From: Strobilurus pachycystidiatus
Lineage: Eukaryota > Basidiomycota > Agaricomycetes > Agaricales > Physalacriaceae
DNA length: 64,000 bases
Assembly: GCA_019915135.1 (NCBI GenBank)
Contig: JAHLMK010000003.1
Location: 2,790,001-2,854,000 of the forward strand
Direction of reading: 5' to 3'
A program made the position numbers and the translations under genes. Positions within the stretch are counted from its first letter, which is position 1; each line of letters starts with the position of its first letter. The notes under the pieces were generated by a model. That model was not told where the DNA came from. It ran no database searches and saw only the letters and a program-made list of their open reading frames with translations. Of this stretch, positions 45,501 to 54,743 are shown piece after piece.

Positions 45501-46481
45501 ATGCCACCCAGCGGCGGATTCATAGCCATCGTGGCCATTAAAGACGATTTGACCGGAATTACTGAAGCACGAGCATTGCGACAGGTCAAAGCAGAAGCCA
45601 TTGCTAAATTCTTGGAAGAAGACGTATACTACAGATACGGTGTTATAGGAAAAGTCATAACCGACAATGGATCCGAAGTACAAGGAGCCTTCCGACAACT
45701 AGCTGCTCGACTTGGAATTCCCCACGTAACCATAACACCATATAACAAACACGCCAACGGACAAGTAGAACGCGGCCACTATATTCTCCGAGAAGCAATC
45801 ATTCGATCTTGTGAAAAAGACGCAACTACCGGTGCTCCCAAACAGTGGCATACCAAATTGCAATTAGCCTTATTCGCGGACCGAGTCACAGTGAATTCAG
45901 CTACTGGGTATACACCTTACTATTTATTACATGGAATCGAACCAGTCTTACCTGTGGATCTACTCGATTTCACATGCACAGAAGACGTATTTCCATTCGA
46001 CCTTACTACAGCACAGCTGCTTGAAAAACGGATTAGGCAGCTGGAACGCAGAGAGGAAGACATAGCCAGCGCCGCGGAAACATTACAGCGCAGCCGATTA
46101 CGAAATCGGGAGCAATTTAATAAGCGGTATTGGCATTGTCTCCAGAAAAGGCAATACGAGATCGGAGAATTGGTCCTGGTCAGGGACGTGCGATACGCAA
46201 CAAGTTACCAAATTAGTAAAAAGACCAACCCGAGGTACCTAGGGCCTTACCTAGTTCGATATCAATCCCAAAAAGGAAATTACCAACTAGCAGAGCTAGA
46301 CGGAACAGTTTTACAAGACCTCATAGCAGGATTTCGAATTATACCATACATTACACGTCGAGACGGACTCATCAGACTATTAGAGAATGCAGACACACGT
46401 CCCAGCGGCTCCGAAGACTATGCCGGCACCGATGACGAGAACGGAGAGATGACCGAGGATGATTCAGCCACGGGCGCCTAA
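42162..46481 (+). CDS. Ty3/Gypsy pol polyprotein: RT, RNase H, integrase (uninterrupted)
   Basis: The frame is open for 1,439 codons. The true start is probably nearer 43020 (MKYFNLKSSQGGGW), since 42162-42559 overlaps the preceding ORF in another frame. RT runs about 43500-44350, with motif A FTVFDLFWGFDA, LPMGYTNSPAEFQ, and catalytic NIFIDDLGIKG where FIDD (44007-44018) replaces the usual YxDD. RNase H has ILSVDTSYIAVG (44515), YSQPKLELYGLYRAL and VEMDAKYIKG. Integrase has an HHCC finger (LGHRGIHTVMELLRQ ... CHECQ, 45300-45416), a DDE core with Asp at 45489-45491 and 45663-45665 and Glu at 45768-45770, then a GPY/F tail (RYLGPYLVRYQSQKG). No protease is evident. The complete catalytic set and open frame suggest a young or recently active copy. 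Confidence 0.9.
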   Translation: MDFPGPMTRTITFVGTVFFFVYSIMTLSQQHRGFVRFVSTVDISRMDEWKQGHHSCHRTRCLLGKRKNSSITQHLPSKQVGTTSSPTRSEPFAFNESYFRTKFTGFWNLGISILSIPSTIRVIGVASWLISCSVSATNNCSISKHLPTFRFETTNTEASLESLTIFRDYSYDHRPCHGPHPTLSFISSFDFTCPLLSSYSDSFPAPNDIPYHNHPPQSTTIGRIVVALYAVSFPLLKCITTYPPQLLLSAFFTCSLLVLLSVRKCTSFPSNSAEYRKNSETQDKLKMKYFNLKSSQGGGWVHLILHPTVQKTQIKLDLGMYCTDNYKFEEEDLLICCADNHPYPEATDNIFTMYKTVDRKVKPVSGTFPEEARVLRTIPKDPLLSLETLPFKPPEFIPTKRLTTDRMDSLEVNQEGFLLPEEEKLFKHILRIHEKTLPYEEKDRGTLSREYFSDYIMATVPHVPWEYRNIPIPPGIRDKVVELLKGKIAAGVYEPSQSSYRCRWFCVLKKNGTLRMIHDLQPLNKVSIRDAGQLPILDDFVEPFGGSQCFTVFDLFWGFDARLVHPKSRDLTAFYTPLGLLRLTALPMGYTNSPAEFQNCMTFVLQPEIPESANIFIDDLGIKGPRTAYPDKHGQPARLKENPGIRRFIWEHAQDVHRVMHRVECVGATFSPKKVQMCRPKAVIVGQTCSAEGRTPDQERVSKILKWPTPTTVTEVRGFLGLCGTVRIWIENYSQLARPLTELTRATQDFIWTEKRNQAFETLKAKVADTTALRAIDYRSKEPIILSVDTSYIAVGMILSQKDDRGIRRPARYGSLPLNSVECRYSQPKLELYGLYRALRHWRIYLIGAPSLRVEMDAKYIKGMLNEPDLQPTAVINRWIQGILMFDFQLEHVPATRFKGPDALSRRRAAPGEEPNELQHEDDEWLDNIALMTLIPSLDQFQSNGQQLEKVLENVQEPGTNQTSPRQNTADQELYEIYNYLNSDESSKLQLSQQFSTNQQRKRFIKRTLQYFVNNKRMFKRTRQGHPLKVIFDPQARPTILEWAHDKLGHRGIHTVMELLRQRFYWPYMHKDVHDFIASCHECQIRNLIQVQIPPTISRPTHIMQKVFLDVMFMPPSGGFIAIVAIKDDLTGITEARALRQVKAEAIAKFLEEDVYYRYGVIGKVITDNGSEVQGAFRQLAARLGIPHVTITPYNKHANGQVERGHYILREAIIRSCEKDATTGAPKQWHTKLQLALFADRVTVNSATGYTPYYLLHGIEPVLPVDLLDFTCTEDVFPFDLTTAQLLEKRIRQLERREEDIASAAETLQRSRLRNREQFNKRYWHCLQKRQYEIGELVLVRDVRYATSYQISKKTNPRYLGPYLVRYQSQKGNYQLAELDGTVLQDLIAGFRIIPYITRRDGLIRLLENADTRPSGSEDYAGTDDENGEMTEDDSATGA

Positions 46482-46502
46482 ATTTTCTTGTCCGCAACAG
46501 TC

Positions 46503-47189
46503 ATGGCCAGCAGCCAGAGCACGTTCCAGTACGCACTCTACTTCCCCTCAGCATTAGGACGACTAATACAAAACACTGCCAGAATCGAATACTACAGCTT
46601 GCCAGAAATGCCAGTCATCACTACGGCCGTGCACGCATTTTGGGTCGGCGGAAATGTCCCCATAATTTACGATCCTCAACAACCAGGCGATATCATCATC
46701 AGAAATGTATTTGTTGGAAGCGTCGAGCTAGAAGACGGGCAGCTCCAGGAGCACTTCATAGCCGATATTCCCTACCTCACGCCCCCCATCGAAACTACCT
46801 CGCGCGCCAATGCTCGCTACGTTGAGATGGACTACGTCTACGACCGATTGACAGGAGAGGTCCTTTTGGGATGCGTCGCAGCCAAGCCCGGACTCCGTGT
46901 GCATCTCCTGTGCCACGACGCTCGCTTAGGCAACTTCATCATCACAAACATCGACAAGAGTGGAGGAGACGGCACTCGCTATGCGTACATCATGTGTCTT
47001 GACGACACCCCCCAGTTTGCCTATCATTCCTACCAGCGTGTAGTTGTCGCCAACGAGCACATCGATTATATTTTGGGAATGGAAGCCGATCAAGCAATGC
47101 CCGACGAGAAGCGATGGATGAGAGTAGCCGAGAAACATAGGGAGACCCTCGATATGATATTCATGGACAAGCGCGTACGATACACGTAG
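46503..47189 (+). CDS. ORF 3' of pol, 228 aa, unknown
   Basis: It starts at ATG 46503, 21 bp after the pol stop, and ends TAG at 47187-47189. There are no introns. The N-terminus is MASSQSTFQYALYFPSALG. A middle beta-rich part contains MDYVYDRLTGEVLLGCVA and CHDARLGNFIITNIDKSG. The C-terminus is charged (RWMRVAEKHRETLDMIF). No signal peptide or membrane span is seen, so it does not look like an envelope protein. HDARLGNF here and HNGTRMGNF in the 271-aa ORF downstream suggest the two might be distant paralogues. GC content is higher than in pol. It is probably an accessory protein of the element. Function unknown. Confidence 0.55.
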   Translation: MASSQSTFQYALYFPSALGRLIQNTARIEYYSLPEMPVITTAVHAFWVGGNVPIIYDPQQPGDIIIRNVFVGSVELEDGQLQEHFIADIPYLTPPIETTSRANARYVEMDYVYDRLTGEVLLGCVAAKPGLRVHLLCHDARLGNFIITNIDKSGGDGTRYAYIMCLDDTPQFAYHSYQRVVVANEHIDYILGMEADQAMPDEKRWMRVAEKHRETLDMIFMDKRVRYT

Positions 47190-47313
47190 CGTACAGATAG
47201 ACGAAAACCACCACTCAGAAAAATAAATAAGGCGGACAACGAAAAACGTGACCAAGAACGGACGTGAAAAAGTAAACAAAGGGGAAAACAACACTTAGCA
47301 AAGCACCATCATC

Positions 47314-47502
47314 ATGCCAAACGAAAGCAACATGTTCCGCCGCCTACTGCGCATTATCAAAAGGCAAACAGAAGGAACCGATGAACCAACGCTAGACGAG
47401 AACACTCAGGAGATCGAAGTACGCGCGCTTCACCGACAAATTAACCCGCTTGACAAAGATCATAGCCACCGTCGGATCTCCCCACTTATGAGCAATCTCT
47501 AA
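47314..47502 (+). CDS. Small ORF, 62 aa, basic, unknown
   Basis: It lies between the two larger 3' ORFs, with an ATG at 47314 and a stop 8 bp before the next ATG. The N-terminus is very basic (MFRRLLRIIKRQTEG) and the rest is charged and helical (EIEVRALHRQINPLDKDHS). It might be a separate small protein, or the first part of the next protein after a frame change or missed intron. Confidence 0.4.
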   Translation: MPNESNMFRRLLRIIKRQTEGTDEPTLDENTQEIEVRALHRQINPLDKDHSHRRISPLMSNL

Positions 47503-47510
47503 ACCACTAC

Positions 47511-48326
47511 ATGCAACGATGGGCTCTTCCTCGCCCATCCAGATTCCCACAGCTCGCACGTTTGTACCAGCCCCGTCGCCTTCGCCTGCCCAAATTATCT
47601 CTGAACGCCGCCCAATTTCTTGGCGAGCTCCTCCCAGTTTTACGAGCCACTCCCAGCACCGAGCATCTCGTCAATTCCTTCCATGACGAATTAGTCAATA
47701 GCGCTCGTTTGTATTCAGACCAGTATAGACGCACACAAGACGGAATGCTTGAGGCCGAACCGACCATCACATCACCCTCCAGCGCCATCCCATCCCTGTT
47801 TCCTAGCCATGAAATCGCAACCATCACTGGACAATCCATCCCATACATATCCGTCACTGAGGGACCTCCATCCTATCGCGGCGTCGATCGCCTACACAAC
47901 GAGCTCACCTACGAAGTAAACTTATCCTACCTGGCATACATTCCCAACCGTCAGCTGTTCCTTGCCGTTACATATTCCCAGCATGCCCTTGGACCATTTT
48001 TCTATGGACACAACGGCACCCGAATGGGAAATTTTCGTGTCGACGGATTTTACCAATGTAGAGAAGGGATGGCCATTCTGTCATGCAGCAGCTGCAACAT
48101 AGCAGGCGAACCTACCACTACCACGCACCCCAGATTCCTCGCAGTCCCCTACAAATTCCTCTGCTCTCGTTATCAGCGAATGATGACTGAGCGCCACATT
48201 GATTCGAACGTTTGGCAACAAGTCCCATCATATGCACTCGAATTGGTGGATGCGCAGGCGGAAGCTGGAAAAGGGACATGGTGGAGCGCCGCTACACCCG
48301 AGCTGATCAGGATGTTTGAGAGTTGA
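47511..48326 (+). CDS. ORF 3' of pol, 271 aa, unknown
   Basis: It runs from ATG 47511 to TGA at 48324-48326 without introns. A basic, Pro-rich N-terminus (ARLYQPRRLRLPKLS) is followed by LNAAQFLGELLPVLRATPS. A beta-rich core contains LTYEVNLSYLAYIPNRQLFL and NGTRMGNFRVDGFYQC, and the C-terminus is Trp-containing (KGTWWSAATPELIRMF). Several cysteines (SCSSCNIAG) could form a small metal site. No transmembrane segment. It is co-linear with pol and upstream of the LTR-like block, so it is probably part of the element. It could be a paralogue of the 228-aa ORF. Confidence 0.5.
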   Translation: MQRWALPRPSRFPQLARLYQPRRLRLPKLSLNAAQFLGELLPVLRATPSTEHLVNSFHDELVNSARLYSDQYRRTQDGMLEAEPTITSPSSAIPSLFPSHEIATITGQSIPYISVTEGPPSYRGVDRLHNELTYEVNLSYLAYIPNRQLFLAVTYSQHALGPFFYGHNGTRMGNFRVDGFYQCREGMAILSCSSCNIAGEPTTTTHPRFLAVPYKFLCSRYQRMMTERHIDSNVWQQVPSYALELVDAQAEAGKGTWWSAATPELIRMFES

Positions 48327-48539
48327 ACGAGTTCGTCGCATGTTCTTTTTGGTATCAAATGCACATATTTCTTGGAAAAATCGATTTTGTGATTGCCAAT
48401 AGTTGATCGGGGACGATCAAATTTATCAGTGCCCCGCGAATGTCACTACGCGAAAGAATTGCACTCAAAAAGCATTATTGGCAAAACACAAAATGATATT
48501 CAACGAAAAACTACACAGAGACAATTACATAATATTCCT

Positions 48540-49131
48540 TATTAGGGCATGAACGCCATGACTCAACCACAGAACGCGCCGGAACATTCCGGAACATGTC
48601 GGAACACTCCGGAAAAGGCAAGAAAGGACCATTGAGTCAGTATGAGTCAGTATCAGTCAATTGTAGTCATAGATCTATTTATAGAATGTAGTCAGTAGTA
48701 CTATATAAGGGAGCTGAATCGGACCAAAAGGACGTCAGCTACCCCAATACACAGCTTAGCTCTCAAACTCAGAACGCATTCTCATAAGCCTAAAAGACAA
48801 GATAATATCATTATCAAGTTAATTACAGCTTCCTCGCACACGCTTCTAATCGAAGAACAAGAATTCAAGCAAGTCAAGCAAGTTAAGCAAGTCAAGCAAG
48901 TTCAGCAAGTCAAGCAAGTTCCGCAAGTCAAGCAAGTCAAGTTATACAAGTCAAGCAAGTTATCGTATTAAGGTGTTTAGAAGACTACAACGGTAGTCAG
49001 ACTAGCCCTTCAAGCAAGTCAAGTCAAGAATCACAAGCACGCCACAAGTCTCCTAAAGCTATCTCGATAGCTCTCTACCACGAACTCAACTGTCATCCAG
49101 GATCTGTTCTAAACACTTCCGTACCGTGACA
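48540..49131 (+). repeat. LTR-like block with TATA box, ends TGACA at 49131
   Basis: This is non-coding sequence after the last ORF. It has a perfect TATA motif (CTATATAAGG, 48701-48710) and a TC-containing, transcript-start-like stretch after it. GGAACATTCCGGAACAT-type short repeats lie near 48590, and there is an AAGCAAGTC minisatellite. Its right edge coincides exactly with the start of the 1.2-kb repeat at 49132. No second copy exists in the window, so LTR status is inferred from promoter content and position. Confidence 0.45.
48864..48961. repeat. AAGTCAAGCAAGTT-type minisatellite
   Basis: There are about nine imperfect units of CAAGCAAGT/CAAGTCAAG in tandem within the LTR-like block. 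Confidence 0.9.
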
Positions 49132-50328
49132 ACGCTGTTGCACGAGTTTCCGGCGATGTCGGTGCGAGAATAATCTTATCAAGATTAGAAACTTGAAAAC
49201 GATTGGCTGGGTCCCAAGTCCAAAATCGGAGCGATCTCCGGATGGACTTGGGCTTGAAAACCAAACCCCAGCCAATTCGGCACTTCCGTCGCACTTGAAA
49301 TCAAGATTCAAAACAGTAATTATTCGCTATCTACAGCGCTTGGCATCAAATAAAGCCGCGAGTACGTCGACAGATACATAGCTAACTCTCTCCCCTTTCT
49401 CTTTTTTCTCTCTCTTTTCGCAACTTGAAAAAACTTGAATTTGACCCCGTCTGAACAGACTTAGGACATAAGCCAATGCCGGCTCTTAAATCAAGCCCGT
49501 TCAGACCTAAGTCCAAACACGGACTTGGGTCAATTTCACATGTGATCCGCCAAGGCGCCTGTTCGAATACAGGTCTGGCCAACTTTTGTGCGCGAGTCTA
49601 ACACGCTGCAAATCTAATGCTGCAAGCTTGTGTGGAGGGCGGAGGACCTAGCAATGCTTGACATTGCATTGGGCATTAATGTACACCAATGTGAGACCAT
49701 GAATACAGAGAGAGAAATGGGCTTGTACCTTGGACAGACGCTGAAGTACTTAGGGGTCATAGCGAGAACACTAGTGGTACTACAAAATGAGAAATAGAAT
49801 ATTATTGAACGGTGTAGACTGTACAGCGGTGGGGAATGGTAGTGGCGTGCAGTTGTATCTGATGGTCCGTACTCGCAACACACTTATTTTGCCGTAATGC
49901 AAGCAATGTGGCGAGAGATTGAACTTTTTGTTGAGGCGCGGAACGCTCAAATGAGCGATCCACATACCCGCAACAAAAAATGAATAGTGTTGGTGGGGGT
50001 GGGTGCAGGGGTCGATGAAAGTGGAGGGGCTCGTGGCGTTGGTAGCGTCGCTAGGTGCGCCGCTATGCACTCAACAGTGGTGAGATGGAAAAAGAGGGAG
50101 TGCAGTGGTATCGACGATGAGCGAGAGCATGCGGGGTGGATAAGTGTCCGGACTCCGTATTGGCGGCAATAACAACGACGGCGAGGGTGGCGGCGGCGGC
50201 GGCGAAAAAAGACGGGAGTGAGGCGCCCAGCCAGCATGGATGTATGAGAAAGGATGAGTAACATACCAGACTGACTACCGAGGCCGTACCAATCAGTACC
50301 CCATGAGAGTCCGACATTGCACCCCGCA
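49132..50328. repeat. 1.2-kb interspersed repeat, copy A
   Basis: These 1,197 bp recur at 55033-56229 (constant offset 5,901; all frames I compared translate identically), and the first part recurs at 56516-56859. The repeat is non-coding in appearance. It contains a strong hairpin at 49212-49251, CCCAAGTCCA pairing with TGGACTTGGG plus an inner CGGAG/CTCCG stem. A second palindromic area around 49450-49520 has GTCTGAAC and GTTCAGAC. Left of copy A is the LTR-like end. Left of copy B is a different 289-bp block. It may be a non-autonomous element or solo LTR. Confidence 0.85.
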
Positions 50329-53300
50329 CATCTGGAAACACCATATGGAATCGAAGTAATTTAAAGAGATCAAAAGCCTCTCAAAGGTTGTCAAGCTCCG
50401 AAGCAGCCAAAATGCTTGACACAAAGGTTAAGTGAGACATGTGTTTCAAAGCACTATGAGACACTTTTCATAGCTTATTCAGAGCTTTCTGAGTCTTATA
50501 AAGTCAGTGAATCCATGAACCTTTGTGTCAAGCTCTTATGTGGTGCTCCAGTAGTGCCTTTGTAATGCTTTTCAAGCCTCGTGAAATACGTGTGTCTATG
50601 AACCTTCTAGTAAAGCTCTTCAAGAGTGCTCTCATACAGCTCATCAAATCACAACAAAGTTCATATAAGAACAGCATAGACTTTCAAAACACTTAGCAAA
50701 CCGTTCACGGGACACCGCAAGCAACTAAAAAGCACTGATAGCAATCGATCGACAAAGAGGCAATTTTGATCTACAAATGAATGATCGACAAAACACTGAA
50801 TTATCTCCAAATAATACATGGTGTACAACGTAGTACTAGGTATATAAGTAGGTAGTCCTCCCCCTTGCTCTGCAGGCCGACCACAGTAAACGTGTCTAAC
50901 AGAATCAGTCGTTGGGCTGGCCCAAACTCCATCCTCGGGCTTGGTGTGGCGCGTGATGATCCTGGTCGTCGTGGGTGATTGTTGTAATGAGCCTCGTCCT
51001 AGCCCGTCGTGATGGTCCTCGTCCTGGTCGGTGGCATGGGTCTGGGCTTGCGCGATATGCTCAGGCTTATGTCTTGCTTGTCCTCGGTTGTCGTGCTCGT
51101 GTGAGTTCCTCGTCCTCGTTCGTCGTGCTCATCTCGGTCACACTGCTCGTTCTTACTCATACTCGTTCGCATCCTGGTGTGTTGCGCTCGCCTTCGTATG
51201 TTGGAGTCCTCGTCCTCGTGCGTGGCGCTCGTCCTCGTGAGTTGGACTCGTCATGCATCAGCGTCGGTTCCTTGTCCGTTAGCATCGTGCTGCTCGTCTT
51301 GCTGCTCAGTCGTCGCATGTCGTAGTCGTCCGTTGTGTATCCTCCGTGGTGGTAGCCATACCCGCTAGGTCAATCCCATCACATGCTATGGTGACTGAGT
51401 TGTAAGTTGATAGAACTTGAGATGAAAGGAGCACGCACCCGGACGGGAACGCCATACTGCTGGCATTTGTATGAGGCGACGTCGTCAAGTGGTGTGCGCT
51501 AGGCATCACCACCAGTGGTGGATAGCTGGGCGCTAGGCCTCAGCAGAGATAGACGACTGTGCGCTGGGCGTCAGTCATCGTTGGGTATTGCGGGCGGAGG
51601 GATGGTGGTGGAAGAGAATGAAGGAGGAAACGGAACGATCGACAAATTTAAACCAACCGGCACGTGAGGCTGACGTGGCCTCAAGTGCCGGCGGCATGCG
51701 GACTTGGGAGATTTTTTGAAGGTGGTGGGAGTGCGAGGGCAGTATGTAGGTAGAAAGAAAAAAATAAAAGAGAGTAATTGAAAGAACGCACCAGCTGTGC
51801 GGCCGTCTGCCCGCCCTCCCACCTCCGCCTTTGCTCATCCCGCCTCCTCCTCTGTCTCCGCCTCTGCACGTGCTCCCTCAACCCCACCTGCCCGTGCCCG
51901 AACCCAGCGCCGTGGCACCCCAGGAAATCACGTCTGGGGGCCACTACAGTGTCGTCGTCGTCCTGCGCCTGGAATGCAGCGTCGGCGTCGACGGCTTACG
52001 CGCTGAAAGAGTTCCGAACGTCATCCATGGCTGTCGGTAGCCGTGGAGACGTTGGCGAAGGTCCAGAGGCGATGAGGAGAGGGCCAGAGAGAGAACAGAG
52101 ACCCCAGACATAAGTCTGGGGCTGGATGGCACGTCGTCGTAGACGTGCCATCGTCGTAAGAAGCAAGCGAAGACGAGCCAAAGCTCGCGATCACGATCCG
52201 GCAAACGCCGGATCGTGAACGGAACGTCTTCGACGTCGCTCGGAACGACGACGACGGTCCCGGATCAGCGTCGGAACCGTCGGAAGACGCAACTACATTG
52301 CGTGTGGACGATATACAAGCAAGTTTGGACACTTGCGTATAGCGAGAGGCGGGAACTCACCTTACGTGGTGAGTTCCCCATTCACAGTCTGACCGGACGT
52401 GCTCTGCAGCCCGCTGCCATGCGCCGGCTTGCCTGAATTCACTCAGAATAAACTTTACACATTATATCCTTCCTCTCGAGCTTGAAATCGGGGCAGCCGC
52501 TGCCCATCTCAGCTTGCGTTGAACGTCAGAATCACTCGAACGTCGAGTTCGAGTGACCTACACTACACGGTAAGTCTTTTCCCTTCCACTTTTTGTGAAC
52601 TTGCACGATAGCTTGGTACATATCACAGGACCGTGCACGCTGATTTTCAGCCTCCCCCGACGACGCGCTCCGCCGCTATCGTCGACGCCGTTCGCCAGAT
52701 TTGGCGCCGGCGACACGGTCCGCAAATCCGACCACTGTTCGGATTCGCTGACTTGCCCTTACTCCACCACCATCGACTCGCGAACACGCCCATCGACTCG
52801 CGAACACGCCCGCGAACAGGCCCACGACGCCCAACGACGACTGGAACTCTGGATGCCGACCGCAGGGCGCGGTACCTCGGCCTCTGCCACAGACATGAAG
52901 GAGGAAGACGTCGCGTAAGCCCCCGTCAAGCGGGCAGCACTACTCTGAGCACGTCGAGCAGCGTCCTGCTCGACGACTTCGATGCGGAGCCACCCAGCCG
53001 TGCCGGCGAGCACGAATTAGGCGCGGGGGCGGGGATTATGGGCATCCGGTGCGTATCTCTTCCCATTCTTTTATCTTGCATATCTTATTCAATTGACGTC
53101 GACGGCAGCGACGCCGTCGACGTCCCATTATTCTACTGACTATTTTTTCAGACCGGACATACCTCGCAGCAGCCGCGAATGCGGCGCCACTACCTCCCAA
53201 GCACATTCGACACCGTGCACGCACCACTACTCCCGACCGATAAGGCACGCAAACCCCCGTCAGGCGGGCAGCTGGCGGTTCGACATCGAGGACGTCGAGC

Positions 53301-53956
53301 AGCGTCCTGCTCGACGACAACGACGACAATGTGCCCCATGCCGTGCCGGCGAGCACGCTTCAAGAGCAGGGGCGGGGACTTTTGGCGCCAGGTGCGTATA
53401 TTTTAATTATTGCTCATTTTCGCGATTCGCCCGACGTCGGCGGCGCTCGAGGTGCCGTCGACGTCCCATGTATCTATGTACTGACCAATTCCCAGGCTGG
53501 TTACCACACGCCGGCGATTGCCTCAGGCTCGTGGCCTTCGCCTTCGACTCCGTCCTCGATTGCACAGCGTGCCGCCCTCTGCCTCAGCATACACCTGCCA
53601 TCCCATCCCTCCTGCCCCACCTACCTCCGACGCACTTGCACTCGCACTCTGCGCTGTGTGGCCGCTACGGCCGCCATACAGCGCGGATGCGAGGGCGCGC
53701 CATCATGTCGGGCTCGGCGCGGGCCGCACACTTGTGCAGCTCGCCGCCACCCAACACGAATACGGCCGAACCCCTCCTTCCCTTCCGCCTCCATGAACCT
53801 CCATATCCCTCATGATCCGGTCATTTGGCGCACGGGCCCTGGTCTGTGCGCAACATGTCATCGCATTTATACCCCCGGCAACTCGGAGCCCGTCCTGTTT
53901 GACCACCACCACCACCCGTTGCCGCCGCACCTAGCACATTCCCGGTCCGTTTCGCG
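50329..53956. other. Low-complexity and degenerate repeat region
   Basis: The 50330-50900 part is AT-rich with recurring TCAAAGC/TTCAAG words and no gene. The 50930-51340 part is a degenerate CGTCCTCGT/GTCGTGCTC simple repeat that opens long but meaningless frames. The 51800-52150 part (ATCCATGGCTGTCGGTAGCC, GTCTGGGGCTGGATGGC) is a diverged relative of the 289-bp block at 54744-55032. From 52600 on, GC-rich frames may include exons of a gene ending in the ORF at 53957, but I cannot join them confidently. Confidence 0.4.
52921..53495 (+). repeat. Diverged duplication of an exon-intron-like unit
   Basis: Units 52921-53151 and 53255-53495 share CCCCGTCA(A/G)GCGGGCAG, GACGTCGAGCAGCGTCCTGC or a close variant, GTGCCGGCGAGCACG, and a GGTGCGTA donor-like site. 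An intron-like tail containing GCCGTCGACGTCCCAT and CTGAC..CAG follows. Both exon-like and intron-like parts are duplicated, so it was a genomic event. Confidence 0.65.
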
Positions 53957-54446
53957 ATGCCGCTGTTGCAAACACAGAAGTCCGCCGGAAAACGTGCCAG
54001 ACAACAAGAGGCCGAGAGGCGATACGAGACGGCACATGCCGAAGAACGATGCGAGAAGAAGCGCGCCGCGGCTCAACGGTTGTGTCAGTGTTTTCTTGTC
54101 CGTGTATCATACTCATTATAGTTAGTCGCCGCAAGAGTATGTCTGCAACAGAGCGAGAAGAACTCCGTGCTCGGCAACGTGATTATGCAGCCAAGTACCG
54201 TGCAAAACATCGCGGGCACCTGCGAGGTCAAGGTGGTGTCCAACGCTTCCAGTATGTACTTTTTTCTTCAACTCAAAAATTTACTTATCTATTCCTCACA
54301 GTCTCAACCCCAATGCTCTACCTCGTCAAGGAAAGCTACAGTATCCTGAACAATACACGGAGCGGCACTTTATGCGTCATGAGGTCCTGAACAAGACCAA
54401 GATCATACGCCGACAAGAACTTAAGGAGGGCACGGCAATTCATTGA
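53957..54446 (+). CDS. Small basic helical protein, 130 aa, three exons
   Basis: The exons 53957-54078, 54126-54251 and 54302-54446 join with consistent phases through introns of 47 and 50 nt. The product is dominated by a long charged helix (QQEAERRYETAHAEERCEKK, then RRRKSMSATEREELRARQR, DYAAKYRAKHRGHLRGQ), resembling the Arg/Glu-rich coiled-coil regions common in basidiomycete proteins of unknown function. The C-terminus is LKEGTAIH. It could bind nucleic acid, and the first exon could be the end of a longer gene whose earlier exons lie at 52.6-53.9 kb. It ends about 300 bp before the tandem duplication. Confidence 0.5.
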
Positions 54447-54743
54447 TGAGGATGTGAACTTTCTATCAGATACTTTCATGTAGCTAGAAGTATTTGCAAG
54501 GACTTATATATGAGTGATGAGAAAGCTCATGAATTGATACGTTCTGAAGTGAATGGAGAATATACACTTGTTTGATAGTATTTTCAGATGTGTTCAAGTA
54601 CTTCAAGCTAGTTGTACAGGTGATGTCTGCTTCGATACACTTTGAAGTGCTTTGAGCAGTTATAAGTACTTTGACAGCTTTAAAACCACTGTTTCTGATA
54701 TATGTGCTTATGAATACTTGGATCCCATAAGGCGTTTCCTGAT

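Larger units (their letters stand above)
41384..49131 (+). mobile_element. Ty3/Gypsy-type retroelement with extra 3' ORFs (3' LTR-like end only)
   Basis: The block contains a gag-position ORF, a full RT-RNase H-integrase pol, three further plus-strand ORFs, and an LTR-like segment ending in TGACA at 49131. Everything is co-oriented with short gaps. I could not find a matching 5' LTR between 40.2 and 41.4 kb, so either the left end is lost or the 3' ORFs and LTR-like block belong to a different unit. Element boundaries are therefore inferred. Pol is markedly AT-richer than the ORFs on either side. Confidence 0.55.

Noticed and set aside
46503..48326. 3' ORFs of the Gypsy element as an envelope gene
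   Set aside because: There is no signal peptide, no transmembrane anchor and no glycoprotein-like features.
50975..51325. 116-residue hydrophobic frame (many Val/Leu/Ser)
   Set aside because: It is generated by a degenerate CGTCCTCGT simple repeat, with no start context or homology.
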